A stretch of 56,216 bases of DNA from Paracoccaceae bacterium (GTDB taxonomy: Bacteria; Pseudomonadota; Alphaproteobacteria; Rhodobacterales; Rhodobacteraceae). Below are positions 39,271 through 47,901 of the stretch, in pieces (the stretch's first letter is position 1; each line of letters begins with the position of its first letter). The stretch spans positions 1-56,216 of the forward strand of contig JAHYIZ010000017.1 in assembly GCA_019429405.1 (NCBI GenBank). Reading direction: 5' to 3'. The translations under genes and the position numbers were made by a program. Below the pieces are notes generated by a model, which searched no databases, was not told where the DNA came from, and was given only the letters and a program-made list of their open reading frames with translations.

Positions 39271-39333
39271 GGCGATCTCCGGTCATTGCGCGGCAGTTTT
39301 GCGCCAAAGCGCGCGGCGCCACAAGGGCCGGGA

Positions 39334-39357
39334 GGCGGGGCCGGGGGCGGCCCCGCC
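39334..39357 (-). terminator. GC hairpin after doxX
   Basis: GGCGGGGCCG (39334-39343) pairs perfectly with CGGCCCCGCC (39348-39357) around GGGG. It follows the doxX stop by eight bases on the minus strand. No T run is present, so it is a hairpin-only end signal and could act as an RNA 3' boundary. Confidence 0.5.
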
Positions 39358-39364
39358 ATTGGGG

Positions 39365-39742
39365 TCAGGCGCGGTCAACCGCCAGCGGCCCGGCGCCATG
39401 CGCGAAGATCATCAGGAACCCGGCGGCCACGCCGAGGTTTTTGAAGAACATCGTCATCTGCATCGGGTCGGCGGGCACAAAATGGTAAAGCAGCCCTGCC
39501 AACAGGCAGAACCCGGCCCCCGCAAGCGCCATCCAGCGTGCCTGAAAGCCCAGCAGCATCGCCGCGCCAAGTGCGATTTCAAAGATGATCGCAGGCCAGG
39601 CGAAGAGGCCGGGCACGCCGCCCGACGCCATATAGGCGGCAAAACCGCCGACATCGCCAAGTTTGGCAAGGCCAGCGGGCAGAAACATGGCCGCCAGCAG
39701 GATGCGGGCGGCAAGCGGGGCGAAACGGGTCAGGTGAAGCAT
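39365..39742 (-). CDS. DoxX family membrane protein
   Basis: A 125-residue membrane protein with four hydrophobic helices. The family pattern is LAARILLAAMFLPAGLAKLGD at the N-terminus and a FLMIFAHGAGPLAVDRA ending; GLFAWPAIIFEIALGAAML supplies the middle acidic/aromatic motif. DoxX-like proteins include quinol oxidase subunits and redox-linked membrane proteins; this one has no proven partner. The start at 39742 follows a GAGGAAAAC site on the minus strand. The 123 bases between it and the gyrA stop show no clear feature. Confidence 0.8.
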   Translation of the reverse strand: MLHLTRFAPLAARILLAAMFLPAGLAKLGDVGGFAAYMASGGVPGLFAWPAIIFEIALGAAMLLGFQARWMALAGAGFCLLAGLLYHFVPADPMQMTMFFKNLGVAAGFLMIFAHGAGPLAVDRA

Positions 39743-39865
39743 GTTTTCCTCGGTCTGCGCCCGCACCATGCGGGCATCTCGCCGCAGAAATCATGTTTTC
39801 AGGCGCACATAAATACGCGAGCGCGCGCGGAATACCTGCGCCATTGCACAGACTTAACGCTTGCC

Positions 39866-42595
39866 TCAGCCCTCGTCGCCCTGATCGGCCACGCGCGCCG
39901 CCGAAACCACCTCTTCGCCCGCCGCGCAATCGAGCACCTTGACCCCGCCCGCGCTGCGCGAGCGAAACGAGATGCCCGCCACCGGAACCCGGATCGACTG
40001 GCCGGTCGAGGTGGCCAGCATCACCTGATCGTCGGGCGAAACCGGGAACGAGGCCACCAGCGCGCCGCCGCGCCCGGTGGTGGCGCGCACACCGGCGCCG
40101 CCGCGCCCGCGCACCGGGTAATCGTGGCTTGAGGAAACCTTGCCGGTGCCGCCCGCGGTGATGGTCAGCACAAACTCCTGCGCCATGCGCATTTCCAGAT
40201 AGCGATCTTCGGCCAGCGTACCTTCGGCCACGGCCTCCTCGTCGCTGTCGAGAATCTCTTCCTCGCTGGTGTCGGCGCCCATTTCGGCGCGGTAGCGCTT
40301 GACGAAGGCGGCGCGCTCGGCGGGCTCGGCCTCGAAATGGCGCAGCACCGACATCGAAACCACGCTGTCGCCCGCCGCCAGCCGGATGCCGCGCACCCCG
40401 GTCGAATCGCGGCCCTTGAACACCCGCACCTCGGGCACCGGAAAGCGGATCGCGCGGCCCATCGCGGTGACAAGCATCACGTCATCGCCCTCATCGCAGA
40501 TGCGCGCGTTGACCATGCTCACGCCTTCGGGCAGCTTCATCGCGATCTTGCCATTGCGCATGACATTGGCGAAATCGCTCAGCGCGTTGCGGCGCACGTC
40601 GCCCTCGGAGGTGGCGAAGAACACCTGCAATGCGTCCCATTCCGCCTCGGGCGCATCGACCGGGGTTAGTGCTGCGATCGAAACCCCGGTGGGTATCGGC
40701 AGGATGTTGACCATCGCCTTGCCCTTGGCTGTGCGCCCGGCCAGTGGCAGGCGCCAGCACTTGAGGCTGTAGACCATGCCATCGGTGGTGAAGAACAAAA
40801 GCTGCGTATGGGTGTTGGCCACAAAGAGCGTGGTGACCACGTCATCTTGCTTGGTGGCCATCGACGACAGGCCCTTGCCGCCGCGCCGCTGCGCGCGAAA
40901 CTCGGCCAGGGGCGTGCGCTTGATGTAGCCGCCGGAGGTGATCGTCACCACCATGTCTTCGCGCTCGATCAGGTCTTCGTCTTCGAGGTCTCCCGCCCAA
41001 TCGACGATTTCGGTGCGGCGCGGCACCGCGAAAGCATCGCGCACCTCGGCCAGTTCGGTGGCGATGATCGCCATGATCCGTTCACGCGAGGCGAGAATGT
41101 CGAGGTAATCGCGAATGCGCGCGGCGAGGTCTTGCAGCTCGTCGGTGACCTCTTTCACGCCCATTGCGGTCAGCCGTTGCAGGCGCAGATCGAGAATGGC
41201 GCGGGCCTGTACCTCGGACAGGTTGTAGGTGCCGTCGTCATTCATCTTGTGGCCGGGGTCGTCGATCAGACGGATGTATTCGGCGATCTCATGCGCGGGC
41301 CAGCGCCGCGTCATCAGCCGCTCGCGCGCCTCGGCGGCGTCGGCGCTGGCGCGGATCGTGCGCACCACCTCATCGACGTTGGAGACCGCCACCGCAAGAC
41401 CGCAGAGCACATGGCTGCGTTCACGCGCCTTGCGCAGTTCAAACGCCGTGCGGCGCGCCACCACTTCTTCGCGGAAGGCGATGAAATGCGTCAGAAAATC
41501 GCGCAGCGTCAGTTGCTCGGGGCGGCCACCGTTCAGCGCCAGCATGTTGCAGCCAAAGCTGACCTGCATCGGTGTGAAGCGGAACAGCTGGTTCAGCACG
41601 ACATCGGGGGTGGCGTCGCGTTTAAGCTCAATCACCACGCGCACGCCGACGCGGTCGGATTCGTCCTGAATGTGGGCGATGCCCTCGATCTTCTTGTCGC
41701 GCACGAGGTCGGCGATCTTTTCGATCATCGTCGCCTTGTTCACCTGATAGGGGATCTCATCCAGGATGATCGCGAAACGGTCCTTGCGCAGCTCTTCGAT
41801 ACGGGTCTTTGCCCGGATGATCACACTGCCGCGCCCTTCGATATAGGCCTTGCGCGCACCGCCCCGGCCCATGATCTGGCCACCGGTGGGAAAATCGGGG
41901 CCGGGCACAAACTCCATCAGCTGTTCGCTGGTCAGGTCGGGCTGTTCGATCAGGGCGAGGGTGGCAGCGATGACTTCGCCAAGGTTGTGCGGCGGAATGT
42001 TGGTGGCCATGCCCACCGCAATACCGCCCGCGCCGTTGACCAGCATGTTCGGGAACCGCGCCGGCAGCACCGTGGGTTCACGGTCCTTGCCGTCGTAGTT
42101 ATCCTGATAATCGACGGTGTCTTTTTCGATGTCGGCCAGCAGGAACGCCGCCGGCTTGTCCATCCGCACTTCGGTATAGCGCATGGCGGCTGCGCTATCG
42201 CCATCCATCGAGCCAAAGTTGCCTTGCCCGTCCAAGAGCTTGAGGCTCATCGAGAAGGGCTGCGCCATGCGCACCAGCGCGTCATAGATCGAGGCGTCAC
42301 CGTGCGGGTGGTATTTACCCATTGTATCGCCAACCGGACGCGCCGATTTGCGGTAGCCCTTGTCGTGGGTGTTGCCGGTCTCGTGCATCGCGAACAGAAT
42401 CCGGCGGTGCACGGGTTTTAGGCCATCGCGCAGGTCGGGAATGGCGCGTGAAACGATCACGCTCATCGCGTAGTCAAGATAGGCCGTGCGCATTTCCGAG
42501 GTGATTGAGACCGAGGGCACCGCCGGGTTTGAAGGCGCGCCCGCGTGCGGGTCAGTATCATCAGCGTTATCAGGGGTTTCCGGGGTGGTGTTCAC
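39866..42595 (-). CDS. gyrA: DNA gyrase subunit A
   Basis: A 909-residue subunit that breaks and rejoins DNA during supercoiling. The N-terminal domain has [20 protein letters not shown] and the catalytic tyrosine Tyr140 in [11 protein letters not shown]. The quinolone-resistance region reads [15 protein letters not shown]: Ala101 sits at the position of E. coli Ser83, and the Asp87 equivalent (Asp105) is kept. The C-terminal part forms the beta-pinwheel, with a GyrA-box-like region around [11 protein letters not shown]. Length and start (42595) match alphaproteobacterial GyrA. A promoter candidate lies at 42649-42677. Confidence 0.97.
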   Translation of the reverse strand: MNTTPETPDNADDTDPHAGAPSNPAVPSVSITSEMRTAYLDYAMSVIVSRAIPDLRDGLKPVHRRILFAMHETGNTHDKGYRKSARPVGDTMGKYHPHGDASIYDALVRMAQPFSMSLKLLDGQGNFGSMDGDSAAAMRYTEVRMDKPAAFLLADIEKDTVDYQDNYDGKDREPTVLPARFPNMLVNGAGGIAVGMATNIPPHNLGEVIAATLALIEQPDLTSEQLMEFVPGPDFPTGGQIMGRGGARKAYIEGRGSVIIRAKTRIEELRKDRFAIILDEIPYQVNKATMIEKIADLVRDKKIEGIAHIQDESDRVGVRVVIELKRDATPDVVLNQLFRFTPMQVSFGCNMLALNGGRPEQLTLRDFLTHFIAFREEVVARRTAFELRKARERSHVLCGLAVAVSNVDEVVRTIRASADAAEARERLMTRRWPAHEIAEYIRLIDDPGHKMNDDGTYNLSEVQARAILDLRLQRLTAMGVKEVTDELQDLAARIRDYLDILASRERIMAIIATELAEVRDAFAVPRRTEIVDWAGDLEDEDLIEREDMVVTITSGGYIKRTPLAEFRAQRRGGKGLSSMATKQDDVVTTLFVANTHTQLLFFTTDGMVYSLKCWRLPLAGRTAKGKAMVNILPIPTGVSIAALTPVDAPEAEWDALQVFFATSEGDVRRNALSDFANVMRNGKIAMKLPEGVSMVNARICDEGDDVMLVTAMGRAIRFPVPEVRVFKGRDSTGVRGIRLAAGDSVVSMSVLRHFEAEPAERAAFVKRYRAEMGADTSEEEILDSDEEAVAEGTLAEDRYLEMRMAQEFVLTITAGGTGKVSSSHDYPVRGRGGAGVRATTGRGGALVASFPVSPDDQVMLATSTGQSIRVPVAGISFRSRSAGGVKVLDCAAGEEVVSAARVADQGDEG

Positions 42596-42648
42596 GTTTC
42601 TTCGCCTTGTTCCGCCGCAGCCCGCCGCCGCATATGTTGATGCGCGCG

Positions 42649-42677
42649 ACTATAACCGCGCAAGGGATGGGGTGCAA
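42649..42677 (-). promoter_or_regulatory. Candidate gyrA promoter
   Basis: Read on the minus strand, TTGCAC (42672-42677) and TATAGT (42649-42654) are separated by exactly 17 bases. The -10 element matches five of six consensus positions. It stands 54 bases before the gyrA ATG. By-eye motif match only. Confidence 0.5.
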
Positions 42678-42683
42678 TGCCGG

Positions 42684-42869
42684 CTACGGTTTCAGCGGAA
42701 AGCCGCGCTTGACCGGCTCCAGCGTGGCCCAGTCAGGCCAGCCGATGAAGCGCTCTACGGCCACCAGCAAAAGCGCCGCTGCGACAATGCCGAACACCAG
42801 CTTCACGCGCCTCCAGCTTGGTGGCCGGTGCGCCCATCGCGCCATGCGGACCATCCAGCGCGGGTTCAT
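42684..42869 (-). CDS. Small conserved membrane-anchored protein
   Basis: A 61-residue protein with one hydrophobic helix ([20 protein letters not shown]), preceded by a basic, Trp-rich N-terminus ([20 protein letters not shown]) and followed by [15 protein letters not shown]. Its ATG overlaps the hpt stop in an ATGA junction, so it is translated with hpt. The pattern, Trp-rich before a helix, looks conserved in this group, but I know of no function. The N-in or N-out orientation is uncertain; the positive residues favour the N-terminus inside. Confidence 0.7.
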   Translation of the reverse strand: MNPRWMVRMARWAHRPPSWRRVKLVFGIVAAALLLVAVERFIGWPDWATLEPVKRGFPLKP

Positions 42870-43405
42870 GCCGTGAACCTCACCTTGCCGATATGCGGCA
42901 GGTTGCGGTTGCGCTGCGCAAAGTCGATGCCGTAGCCGACCACGAATTCATCGGGAATTTCAAACCCGGTCCATTTCGCCTTGACCGGCACCTCGCGGCG
43001 GCTGGGCTTGTCAAGCAGCGCGCAGACCTCAAGCCGCTTGGGCTTGCGCGCCTTGAGCATGTTGAGCACATGAAAAAGCGTGTGCCCGGTATCGACGATA
43101 TCTTCGACCACCAGCACATCGCGCCCCTCGATGCCCGAGCGCAGGTCTTTCAGTATCCGCACTTCGCGGCTGCTGGTCATCGTGTCGCCATAGGATGAGG
43201 CCTCGATGAAGTCGACCTCGACCGGCAGGTCGATCTCGCGCACGAGGTCGGCGATGAAAATGAAGCTGCCGCGCAGCAGGCCCACCACCACCAGCTTGTC
43301 GGTACCGGCAAAGGCTGCGGTAATTTCATGCGCCAGCGCCTCAACCCGCGCCGCGATGCGCTTGGCCGAGATCATGCGGTCGATGACATAGGGACGATGC
43401 GGCAT
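42866..43405 (-). CDS. hpt: Hypoxanthine phosphoribosyltransferase
   Basis: A 179-residue purine salvage enzyme that makes IMP or GMP from hypoxanthine or guanine and PRPP. The PRPP-binding motif [14 protein letters not shown] is complete. Other family parts are [28 protein letters not shown] (flexible loop start) and the terminal [17 protein letters not shown]. It overlaps the small membrane protein gene downstream. The start at 43405 ([13 protein letters not shown]) gives the usual length; the later Met in DRMISA is an alternative. Confidence 0.95.
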   Translation of the reverse strand: MPHRPYVIDRMISAKRIAARVEALAHEITAAFAGTDKLVVVGLLRGSFIFIADLVREIDLPVEVDFIEASSYGDTMTSSREVRILKDLRSGIEGRDVLVVEDIVDTGHTLFHVLNMLKARKPKRLEVCALLDKPSRREVPVKAKWTGFEIPDEFVVGYGIDFAQRNRNLPHIGKVRFTA

Positions 43406-43472
43406 GGCTTCCCCTTGATTTCCCGGCTGGGGTTACCGAAAAGGGCGGCACAAGTCACGCGGATTGAAGCAG

Positions 43473-43925
43473 ATGCCCTCGCATAGTGAAAAGCGGATCA
43501 TGCCCTACACGGCGGCCGAGATGTATGATCTCGTCGCCGATGTGCAGCGCTACCCCGAATTTCTGCCGTGGAACGCGGCGGCGCGCATCCGCTCGCGTGA
43601 GGATCTGGGCGACGGGCGTGAATTGCAGGTGATTGACCTTGTGATTTCGTTCAAGCTTTTCCGAGAGAAGTTCGGCAGCCGCGTGGTGCTGAACCCGGCT
43701 GCGCGGCGCATTGACACCGAGTATCTCGACGGCCCGTTTCGCTACCTCAAAAGCTGGTGGCAGTTTGCCGACCGCGAGGGCGGCGGCTGCGAGGTCGAGT
43801 TCTTTGTCGATTTCGAGTTCCGCAATTTCGTGCTGCAAAAGGTGATCGGCGTGGTGTTTGACGAGGCGATGCGGCGCGTGGTGCGGGCATTCGAGGCGCG
43901 CGCGGCGACGCTGTACCAACGCTAG
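43473..43925 (+). CDS. SRPBCC protein, COQ10/RatA-like
   Basis: A 150-residue START-like protein of the COQ10/RatA group. It begins MPSHSEKRIMPYTAAEMYDLVADV and includes YPEFLPWNAAARIRSRE, a typical ligand-cavity strand, and LDGPFRYLKSWWQF. Mitochondrial COQ10 binds ubiquinone and supports respiration, and that role fits a quinone-using alphaproteobacterium; the E. coli RatA toxin label is a poorer fit. ATG at 43473 is chosen over a TTG three codons earlier. It is divergent from hpt with a 67-base gap. Confidence 0.88.
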   Translation: MPSHSEKRIMPYTAAEMYDLVADVQRYPEFLPWNAAARIRSREDLGDGRELQVIDLVISFKLFREKFGSRVVLNPAARRIDTEYLDGPFRYLKSWWQFADREGGGCEVEFFVDFEFRNFVLQKVIGVVFDEAMRRVVRAFEARAATLYQR

Positions 43926-44045
43926 GCCTGTTGCGCGAAAGACTCAGCTTGTAACCCCAATGGGTACTCACATGGCTTTGTGTTGACCGGGGCAGGGTGC
44001 GCAGGCAGGCTTTGCCCAGAGGCAGAACAACAAGGCCGGGCAGAA

Positions 44046-44300
44046 ATGGCACAATCCTTCTTTCACTCGCCGTCGGGCGGGGTTGATTTTCTGGGGCTTC
44101 GGCGTGGCCGTAGCGGCGCCACCGAAATTGTCTATGACGATGGCGTGGCGCGGCGCATGGTCTGGCGCGTGCAGGGTCCGGCCAGCGAAGACATTCTGGG
44201 CGACGCGCTGCAGGTGGCGGTTGGTGCGGCGCGCGTGCTGCCGGCGCTCTATGCCGAACTCAAGCGCCGAGGCGTTGCGATCGAGGCCATCGTTCACTGA
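44046..44300 (+). CDS. Hypothetical protein
   Basis: An 84-residue soluble protein. It starts MAQSFFHSPSGGVDFLGLRR, has a beta-rich middle (GATEIVYDDGVARRMVWRVQ) and ends in a helix with ALYAELKRRGVAIEAIVH. I recognise no family. AAGG lies about 10 bases before the ATG. It ends beside the terminator of the DUF1127 gene on the other strand. It could be conserved in the group but is not linked to a pathway. Bases 43926-44045 upstream hold no other feature. Confidence 0.5.
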   Translation: MAQSFFHSPSGGVDFLGLRRGRSGATEIVYDDGVARRMVWRVQGPASEDILGDALQVAVGAARVLPALYAELKRRGVAIEAIVH

Positions 44301-44327
44301 AAAAAGCGGCCGGGACATGCCCGGCCG
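44299..44327 (-). terminator. Intrinsic terminator for the DUF1127 gene
   Basis: CGGCCGGG (44307-44314) pairs with CCCGGCCG (44320-44327), and on the minus strand the hairpin is followed after one C by a run of T residues (complement of AAAAAA at 44300-44305). It lies 31 bases after the DUF1127 stop. This is the most complete intrinsic terminator in the window. Confidence 0.8.
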
Positions 44328-44358
44328 AGGAAGAGGTTCCGTCAGGGGACTGCGGAGC

Positions 44359-44550
44359 CTATGCCTGCCAGAAGGGCCGCGATGCCTCGCGGTCTGCGTA
44401 GCCCCGCTCAAGCCCGATATCGGCCAGAAGGTGATCGTCAAGCCGCGCCAGCGCCGCCCGGCTACTGCGCAAATCAAGCCAGGCGGCAAAGCGGGCGCGC
44501 AACCTCGGCAATTGCGGCAGGCGGGGGCGGAGAAGGGAGACGCTGGGCAT
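44359..44550 (-). CDS. DUF1127 domain-containing small protein
   Basis: A 63-residue basic protein with the DUF1127 motif RAALARLDDHLLADIGLERG and a basic linker rich in Arg and Leu before it. Small DUF1127 proteins in alphaproteobacteria are stress-linked RNA-binding or regulatory peptides (for example in phosphate and RNA turnover studies); which role applies here is unknown. It is transcribed away from the MocR gene and the two share an 89-base regulatory region. Confidence 0.8.
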   Translation of the reverse strand: MPSVSLLRPRLPQLPRLRARFAAWLDLRSSRAALARLDDHLLADIGLERGYADREASRPFWQA

Positions 44551-44562
44551 GGCGCACCTTTT

Positions 44563-44647
44563 GTATTGATACGAACGGCAAGTATCTGCTAGGAATATGG
44601 ATACAATAGCGGCGCGAGAGCTTCCAGAGAAACATTGTCATGGATAC
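44563..44647. promoter_or_regulatory. Repeated GTATC/GATAC half-sites in the DUF1127-MocR gap
   Basis: GATAC-type half-sites occur four times in 85 bases: within GTATTGATAC at 44563-44572, GTATC at 44582-44586, GATAC at 44600-44604 and GATAC at 44643-44647, the last inside the first codons of the regulator. Their orientation gives both direct and inverted pairs, as reported for MocR-type regulators. Autoregulation of the divergent pair is inferred. Confidence 0.5.
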
Positions 44648-46046
44648 AAACTGGCGGCCTGATCTGGCCGGTCATGGCGGCCCGAAGTATCTGGCACTGG
44701 CGCGCGCCCTGCGCGATGACGTGCGCGCCGGGGTCCTTGCTGCGGGCGCCCAACTGCCGCCGGTGCGCGAACTTGCCTGGGCGCTTGGCATCACACCGGG
44801 CACCGTGGCGCGTGCCTACCAGATCTGCACGCAAGAGGGGCTGCTTTCCGCCGTGGTCGGGCGCGGCACCTTCGTGGCCTCATCAAGCCCGCGTCTCGGG
44901 CCGCGCGAGCCATTGCACATAGACCGTCTGCCCGAGTTCGACCGCGAGACCGGGCCGGTCGATCTGCGCAGCCCGCAACTGCCGGAGGTCGGCCAGATCG
45001 CGGCCCTGTCGCGGGTCATGACCGAGGCGGCCGGAGATATCGGGCGGGATTATCTTGAATACCCCGGCCTGCGCCGTGACAGCACCTGCCGCCGCGCCGT
45101 GGTCGACTGGCTGGCATGCTGCCGTATCGGGCCGCTCAGCGAAGACGATCTGGTGCTGACCCTTGGCGGCCAGAACGGCATCAACATCGTGCTTTCGTGC
45201 TGCCTGCGCGGCGAGCGCCCGGTGGTTCTGGCCGAGGCTCTCGCTTACCCCGGCTTTCGCCACGCCGCCCGGCTGACGCGCGCCGATGTGGTGCCGGTGG
45301 CGCTCGACGCCGAAGGGATGCGCCCCGATGCGCTGGATGCCGCGTGCCGTCGCCATGGCGGCCAGGTCGTCTGCATCGCACCCGAGGCGCAGAACCCCAC
45401 CACCGCCCGCATGGGCCTTGCGCGGCGGCATGAAATCGTCGCCGTCGCGCGTGCCCATGATCTGCAGATCCTTGAGGACGATTGCTACACCATGCCCAGC
45501 TCGGGCCTGCCCGGCCTGCGCGAACTCGCGCCCGAGCGCACCTGGCACGTCACAAGCCTGTCCAAGCCGATCTCGGCGGGGCTGCGGTTCGGCATGGTGG
45601 CCTGCCCGACCGGCATGGGCGAGGTCGGGCGGCTGGCCGCACAGCACAGCTATTTCGGCCTGCCGCGCCCGGTCACCGATATTGTCACCCGCCTGATCGT
45701 TTCGGGTGAGGCCGCCCGGCTGCGCGCAGCGGCACAAGCGGTCATGACCCGGCGCCAGGAGCTGACCGTGGCGGCGCTCGCCGGCCATGACCTTGCATGG
45801 CAACCGGGGCTCACTTTCCTGTGGTTGCGTCTGCCCACCGGCTGGCGCGCCTCGACCTTCACCCGCATGGCCGAGGCTGAAGGCGTGCTGCTGCGCTCGG
45901 CCGATGAATACGCGCTGGGCGATGGTCACGCGCCCAACGCGGTGCGCATCGCACTGGCGGGCGGGGTCAGTGAAGAGCGCTTTGCCCGCGCGCTGGCAAC
46001 GCTTGCGCGCCTGCTGGCCAACCCGCCGGGCGATCTGCCGGTCTGA
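44640..46046 (+). CDS. MocR-family regulator (GntR-type HTH with aminotransferase-like domain)
   Basis: A 468-residue PLP-dependent regulator. The N-terminal winged helix shows YLALARALRDDVRAGVLAAG and LAWALGITPGTVARAYQ. The rest is a fold-type I aminotransferase domain with PLP phosphate contacts and the internal-aldimine lysine in SLSKPISAGLRFG. In family members the aminotransferase domain usually senses a metabolite and does not catalyse. A PotB/PotC/PotA-type transporter operon begins 167 bases downstream, so polyamine or amine-related control is likely but unproven. Repeated GATAC half-sites lie just upstream. Confidence 0.92.
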   Translation: MDTNWRPDLAGHGGPKYLALARALRDDVRAGVLAAGAQLPPVRELAWALGITPGTVARAYQICTQEGLLSAVVGRGTFVASSSPRLGPREPLHIDRLPEFDRETGPVDLRSPQLPEVGQIAALSRVMTEAAGDIGRDYLEYPGLRRDSTCRRAVVDWLACCRIGPLSEDDLVLTLGGQNGINIVLSCCLRGERPVVLAEALAYPGFRHAARLTRADVVPVALDAEGMRPDALDAACRRHGGQVVCIAPEAQNPTTARMGLARRHEIVAVARAHDLQILEDDCYTMPSSGLPGLRELAPERTWHVTSLSKPISAGLRFGMVACPTGMGEVGRLAAQHSYFGLPRPVTDIVTRLIVSGEAARLRAAAQAVMTRRQELTVAALAGHDLAWQPGLTFLWLRLPTGWRASTFTRMAEAEGVLLRSADEYALGDGHAPNAVRIALAGGVSEERFARALATLARLLANPPGDLPV

Positions 46047-46070
46047 CGCCACCCGTTATCTTCAACGCTT

Positions 46071-46110
46071 AAATCCCCTGCGGGGGTGCGGCGGTGCAAA
46101 ACCCCCGCCT
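46071..46110 (-). repeat. GC-rich REP-like intergenic element, copy 3
   Basis: On the minus strand: GCGGGGGTTTTGCAC followed by CACCCCCGCAGGGGATTTAA, diverged from the other copies. It sits in the gap between the MocR gene and the transporter operon and points opposite to copy 4, which follows the operon. Confidence 0.5.
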
Positions 46111-46213
46111 GCGCCCGCGCCAGCACTTGCCACCCCTTTTCATGGCGCGCTGCATGTGCAAACCTGCCCTATCCGCGCGCGGCGCGGGCGGGGTTCGGGG
46201 AGACCGGGGGCCG

Positions 46214-47098
46214 ATGGCACGAGCGACACGATGGCGCCGGTTCACCCGGTCAGAGGCGTTTTCCGGCTATGCGCTGGTCAGCCCTACGGCGCTTTATGCG
46301 CTGCTGATGCTCGCCGCACCTCTGGCCACGATTGTTGCGTTTTCGTTTTTCAAGGATGGCTACCTGACCGTCATCCGCGAATTCACCGTGCAAAACTATA
46401 TCGACACTTGGGCCGACCCGGTGTTCCGGGCGATCCTGCTGCGCTCGCTCTTTGTGTCTGGCATGGTCACGCTGACCACGGTGCTGATCGCCTTTCCGAT
46501 CGCCTACTACATCTCGTTCCACGTCAGCCGCGACATGAAATCGCGCTGGCTGTTCCTGATCACGATTCCGTTCTGGACCTCGTATCTGATCCGGGTGTTT
46601 TTGTGGAAGGTGATCCTTGGCTATAACGGCGTGATCAACTCGGGCCTCGACATCGTCGGGCTGATCGACCAGCCGCTGAACATGCTCAACAACGTGCAGG
46701 CGATCGTGGTGACGCTGGCGCATGCCTACGCGCCCTTCGCGATCTTGCCGATTTTCGTGGCGCTGGAAAAGATCGACCGCGCGCTGCTTGAGGCCGGGCA
46801 AGACCTTGGCGAATCGCGGCTGATGACCTTCTGGCGCGTCACGCTGCCGCTGGCGATGCCGGGCGTGGTTGCGGCGGTGCTGATCGTGTTCATCCCCACC
46901 ATCGGCGATTATGTGACGCCGCAACTGATCGGCGGCGGCAAGGTGCCGATGGTGGCCAACCTCATTCAGGTGCGCATGCTCGATCTTGACAACAAGCCGA
47001 TGGGGTCGGCCATCGCGGTGTCTGCAATGGTCATCGTGACCCTTGTCAGCCTGATCTTCCTGTTTCTGAACCGCCGCTTTCTGCGGGTGCAGAAATGA
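46214..47098 (+). CDS. ABC transporter permease, PotB-like (spermidine/putrescine family)
   Basis: A 294-residue inner-membrane permease. About six helices are predicted, starting SGYALVSPTALYALLMLAAPL. The EAA-type loop near EAGQDLGESRLMTFWRVTLPLAMPG is complete and should contact the ATPase. WTSYLIRVFLWKVILGYNG is typical of PotB. PotB and PotC form the heterodimeric channel of the polyamine importer. The start at 46214 has only a weak ribosome site; upstream in-frame ATGs lie in the repeat-bearing gap. It shares an ATGA overlap with the next gene. Substrate is inferred as a polyamine or related cation. Confidence 0.88.
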   Translation: MARATRWRRFTRSEAFSGYALVSPTALYALLMLAAPLATIVAFSFFKDGYLTVIREFTVQNYIDTWADPVFRAILLRSLFVSGMVTLTTVLIAFPIAYYISFHVSRDMKSRWLFLITIPFWTSYLIRVFLWKVILGYNGVINSGLDIVGLIDQPLNMLNNVQAIVVTLAHAYAPFAILPIFVALEKIDRALLEAGQDLGESRLMTFWRVTLPLAMPGVVAAVLIVFIPTIGDYVTPQLIGGGKVPMVANLIQVRMLDLDNKPMGSAIAVSAMVIVTLVSLIFLFLNRRFLRVQK

Positions 47099-47901
47099 AG
47101 TTTTCCGCGCTACGCAGCTACGCCTACCTCTATCTGCTGTTCCTCTATGCGCCGATCATCCTGCTGCCGATCTTCGCCTTCAACGACGGCACCATCATCG
47201 CCTTTCCTCTCAAGGGTTTCACGATAGAATGGTTCCGTCAGATGGCGGGCAACGCGACACTGCGCACGGCGGTGCAGAACTCGCTGATCATCGCGCTTTC
47301 CGCGGCGATTTTTGCCACCACGCTGGGGGTTTTCGCCGCCCGCGCCGCGACCCGCTTCAGCTTTCCCGGCAAGGGCGGCATCATCGGGTTGATCATGCTG
47401 CCGCTGGTGCTGCCCGAGATCATCGTGGCGGTGTCGCTGCTGGTGGTGCTGTTGGGTATCGGTGTGAAGCTGTCGGTCTTCACGGTGATATTGGGCCATG
47501 TGCTGATCTGCACGCCCTATGCCATTGCCATTCTCAATACTGCCTTCAACGCGCTTGACCGCAGTCTGGAAGAGGCGGCCTTTGACCTGGGTGAAACCAA
47601 ATGGTCCACCTTCCGGCTGATCACGCTACCGCTGGTGATGCCGGGCATCATCTCGTCGCTCTTGATGTCGTTCACCATCAGCCTTGACGAATTCATCATC
47701 GCCTTCTTTCTGGCCGGGGCCGAGCCGACCTTGCCGACCTATATCTTCTCGCAGCTGCGCTTTCCCAAGCAGATCCCGATGATCATGGCGCTTGGCACCT
47801 GCCTTGTGGCGGCCTCGATCATCTTGCTGACCATCGCCGAATATTTCCGCCGCCGCGGCATTGCGCGCACCGGCGGCACCGATGCCGGAGGCTTCCTGTG
47901 A
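47095..47901 (+). CDS. ABC transporter permease, PotC-like
   Basis: A 268-residue permease with about six helices (AYLYLLFLYAPIILLPIFAF, IIGLIMLPLVLPEIIVAVS and others). The EAA loop is EEAAFDLGETKWSTFRLITLPLVMPG. It follows PotB-like in the usual order and begins in an ATGA overlap with it; the next gene begins with GTG overlapping its stop. Together they form the transmembrane channel. No extracellular binding protein gene is next to the operon in this window. Confidence 0.9.
   Translation: MKFSALRSYAYLYLLFLYAPIILLPIFAFNDGTIIAFPLKGFTIEWFRQMAGNATLRTAVQNSLIIALSAAIFATTLGVFAARAATRFSFPGKGGIIGLIMLPLVLPEIIVAVSLLVVLLGIGVKLSVFTVILGHVLICTPYAIAILNTAFNALDRSLEEAAFDLGETKWSTFRLITLPLVMPGIISSLLMSFTISLDEFIIAFFLAGAEPTLPTYIFSQLRFPKQIPMIMALGTCLVAASIILLTIAEYFRRRGIARTGGTDAGGFL

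Noticed and set aside
43473-43925. RatA-type toxin of a toxin-antitoxin pair
   Set aside because: No partner antitoxin gene is adjacent and the COQ10-like reading fits better; the toxin label is a frequent annotation carry-over.
44046-44550. The hypothetical gene and DUF1127 gene as a toxin-antitoxin module
   Set aside because: They are on opposite strands, separated by a terminator, and neither shows toxin or antitoxin motifs.
44563-44647. Short repeated GATAC units as a CRISPR or tandem repeat array
   Set aside because: The units are five bases long with uneven spacing, fitting operator half-sites rather than an array.
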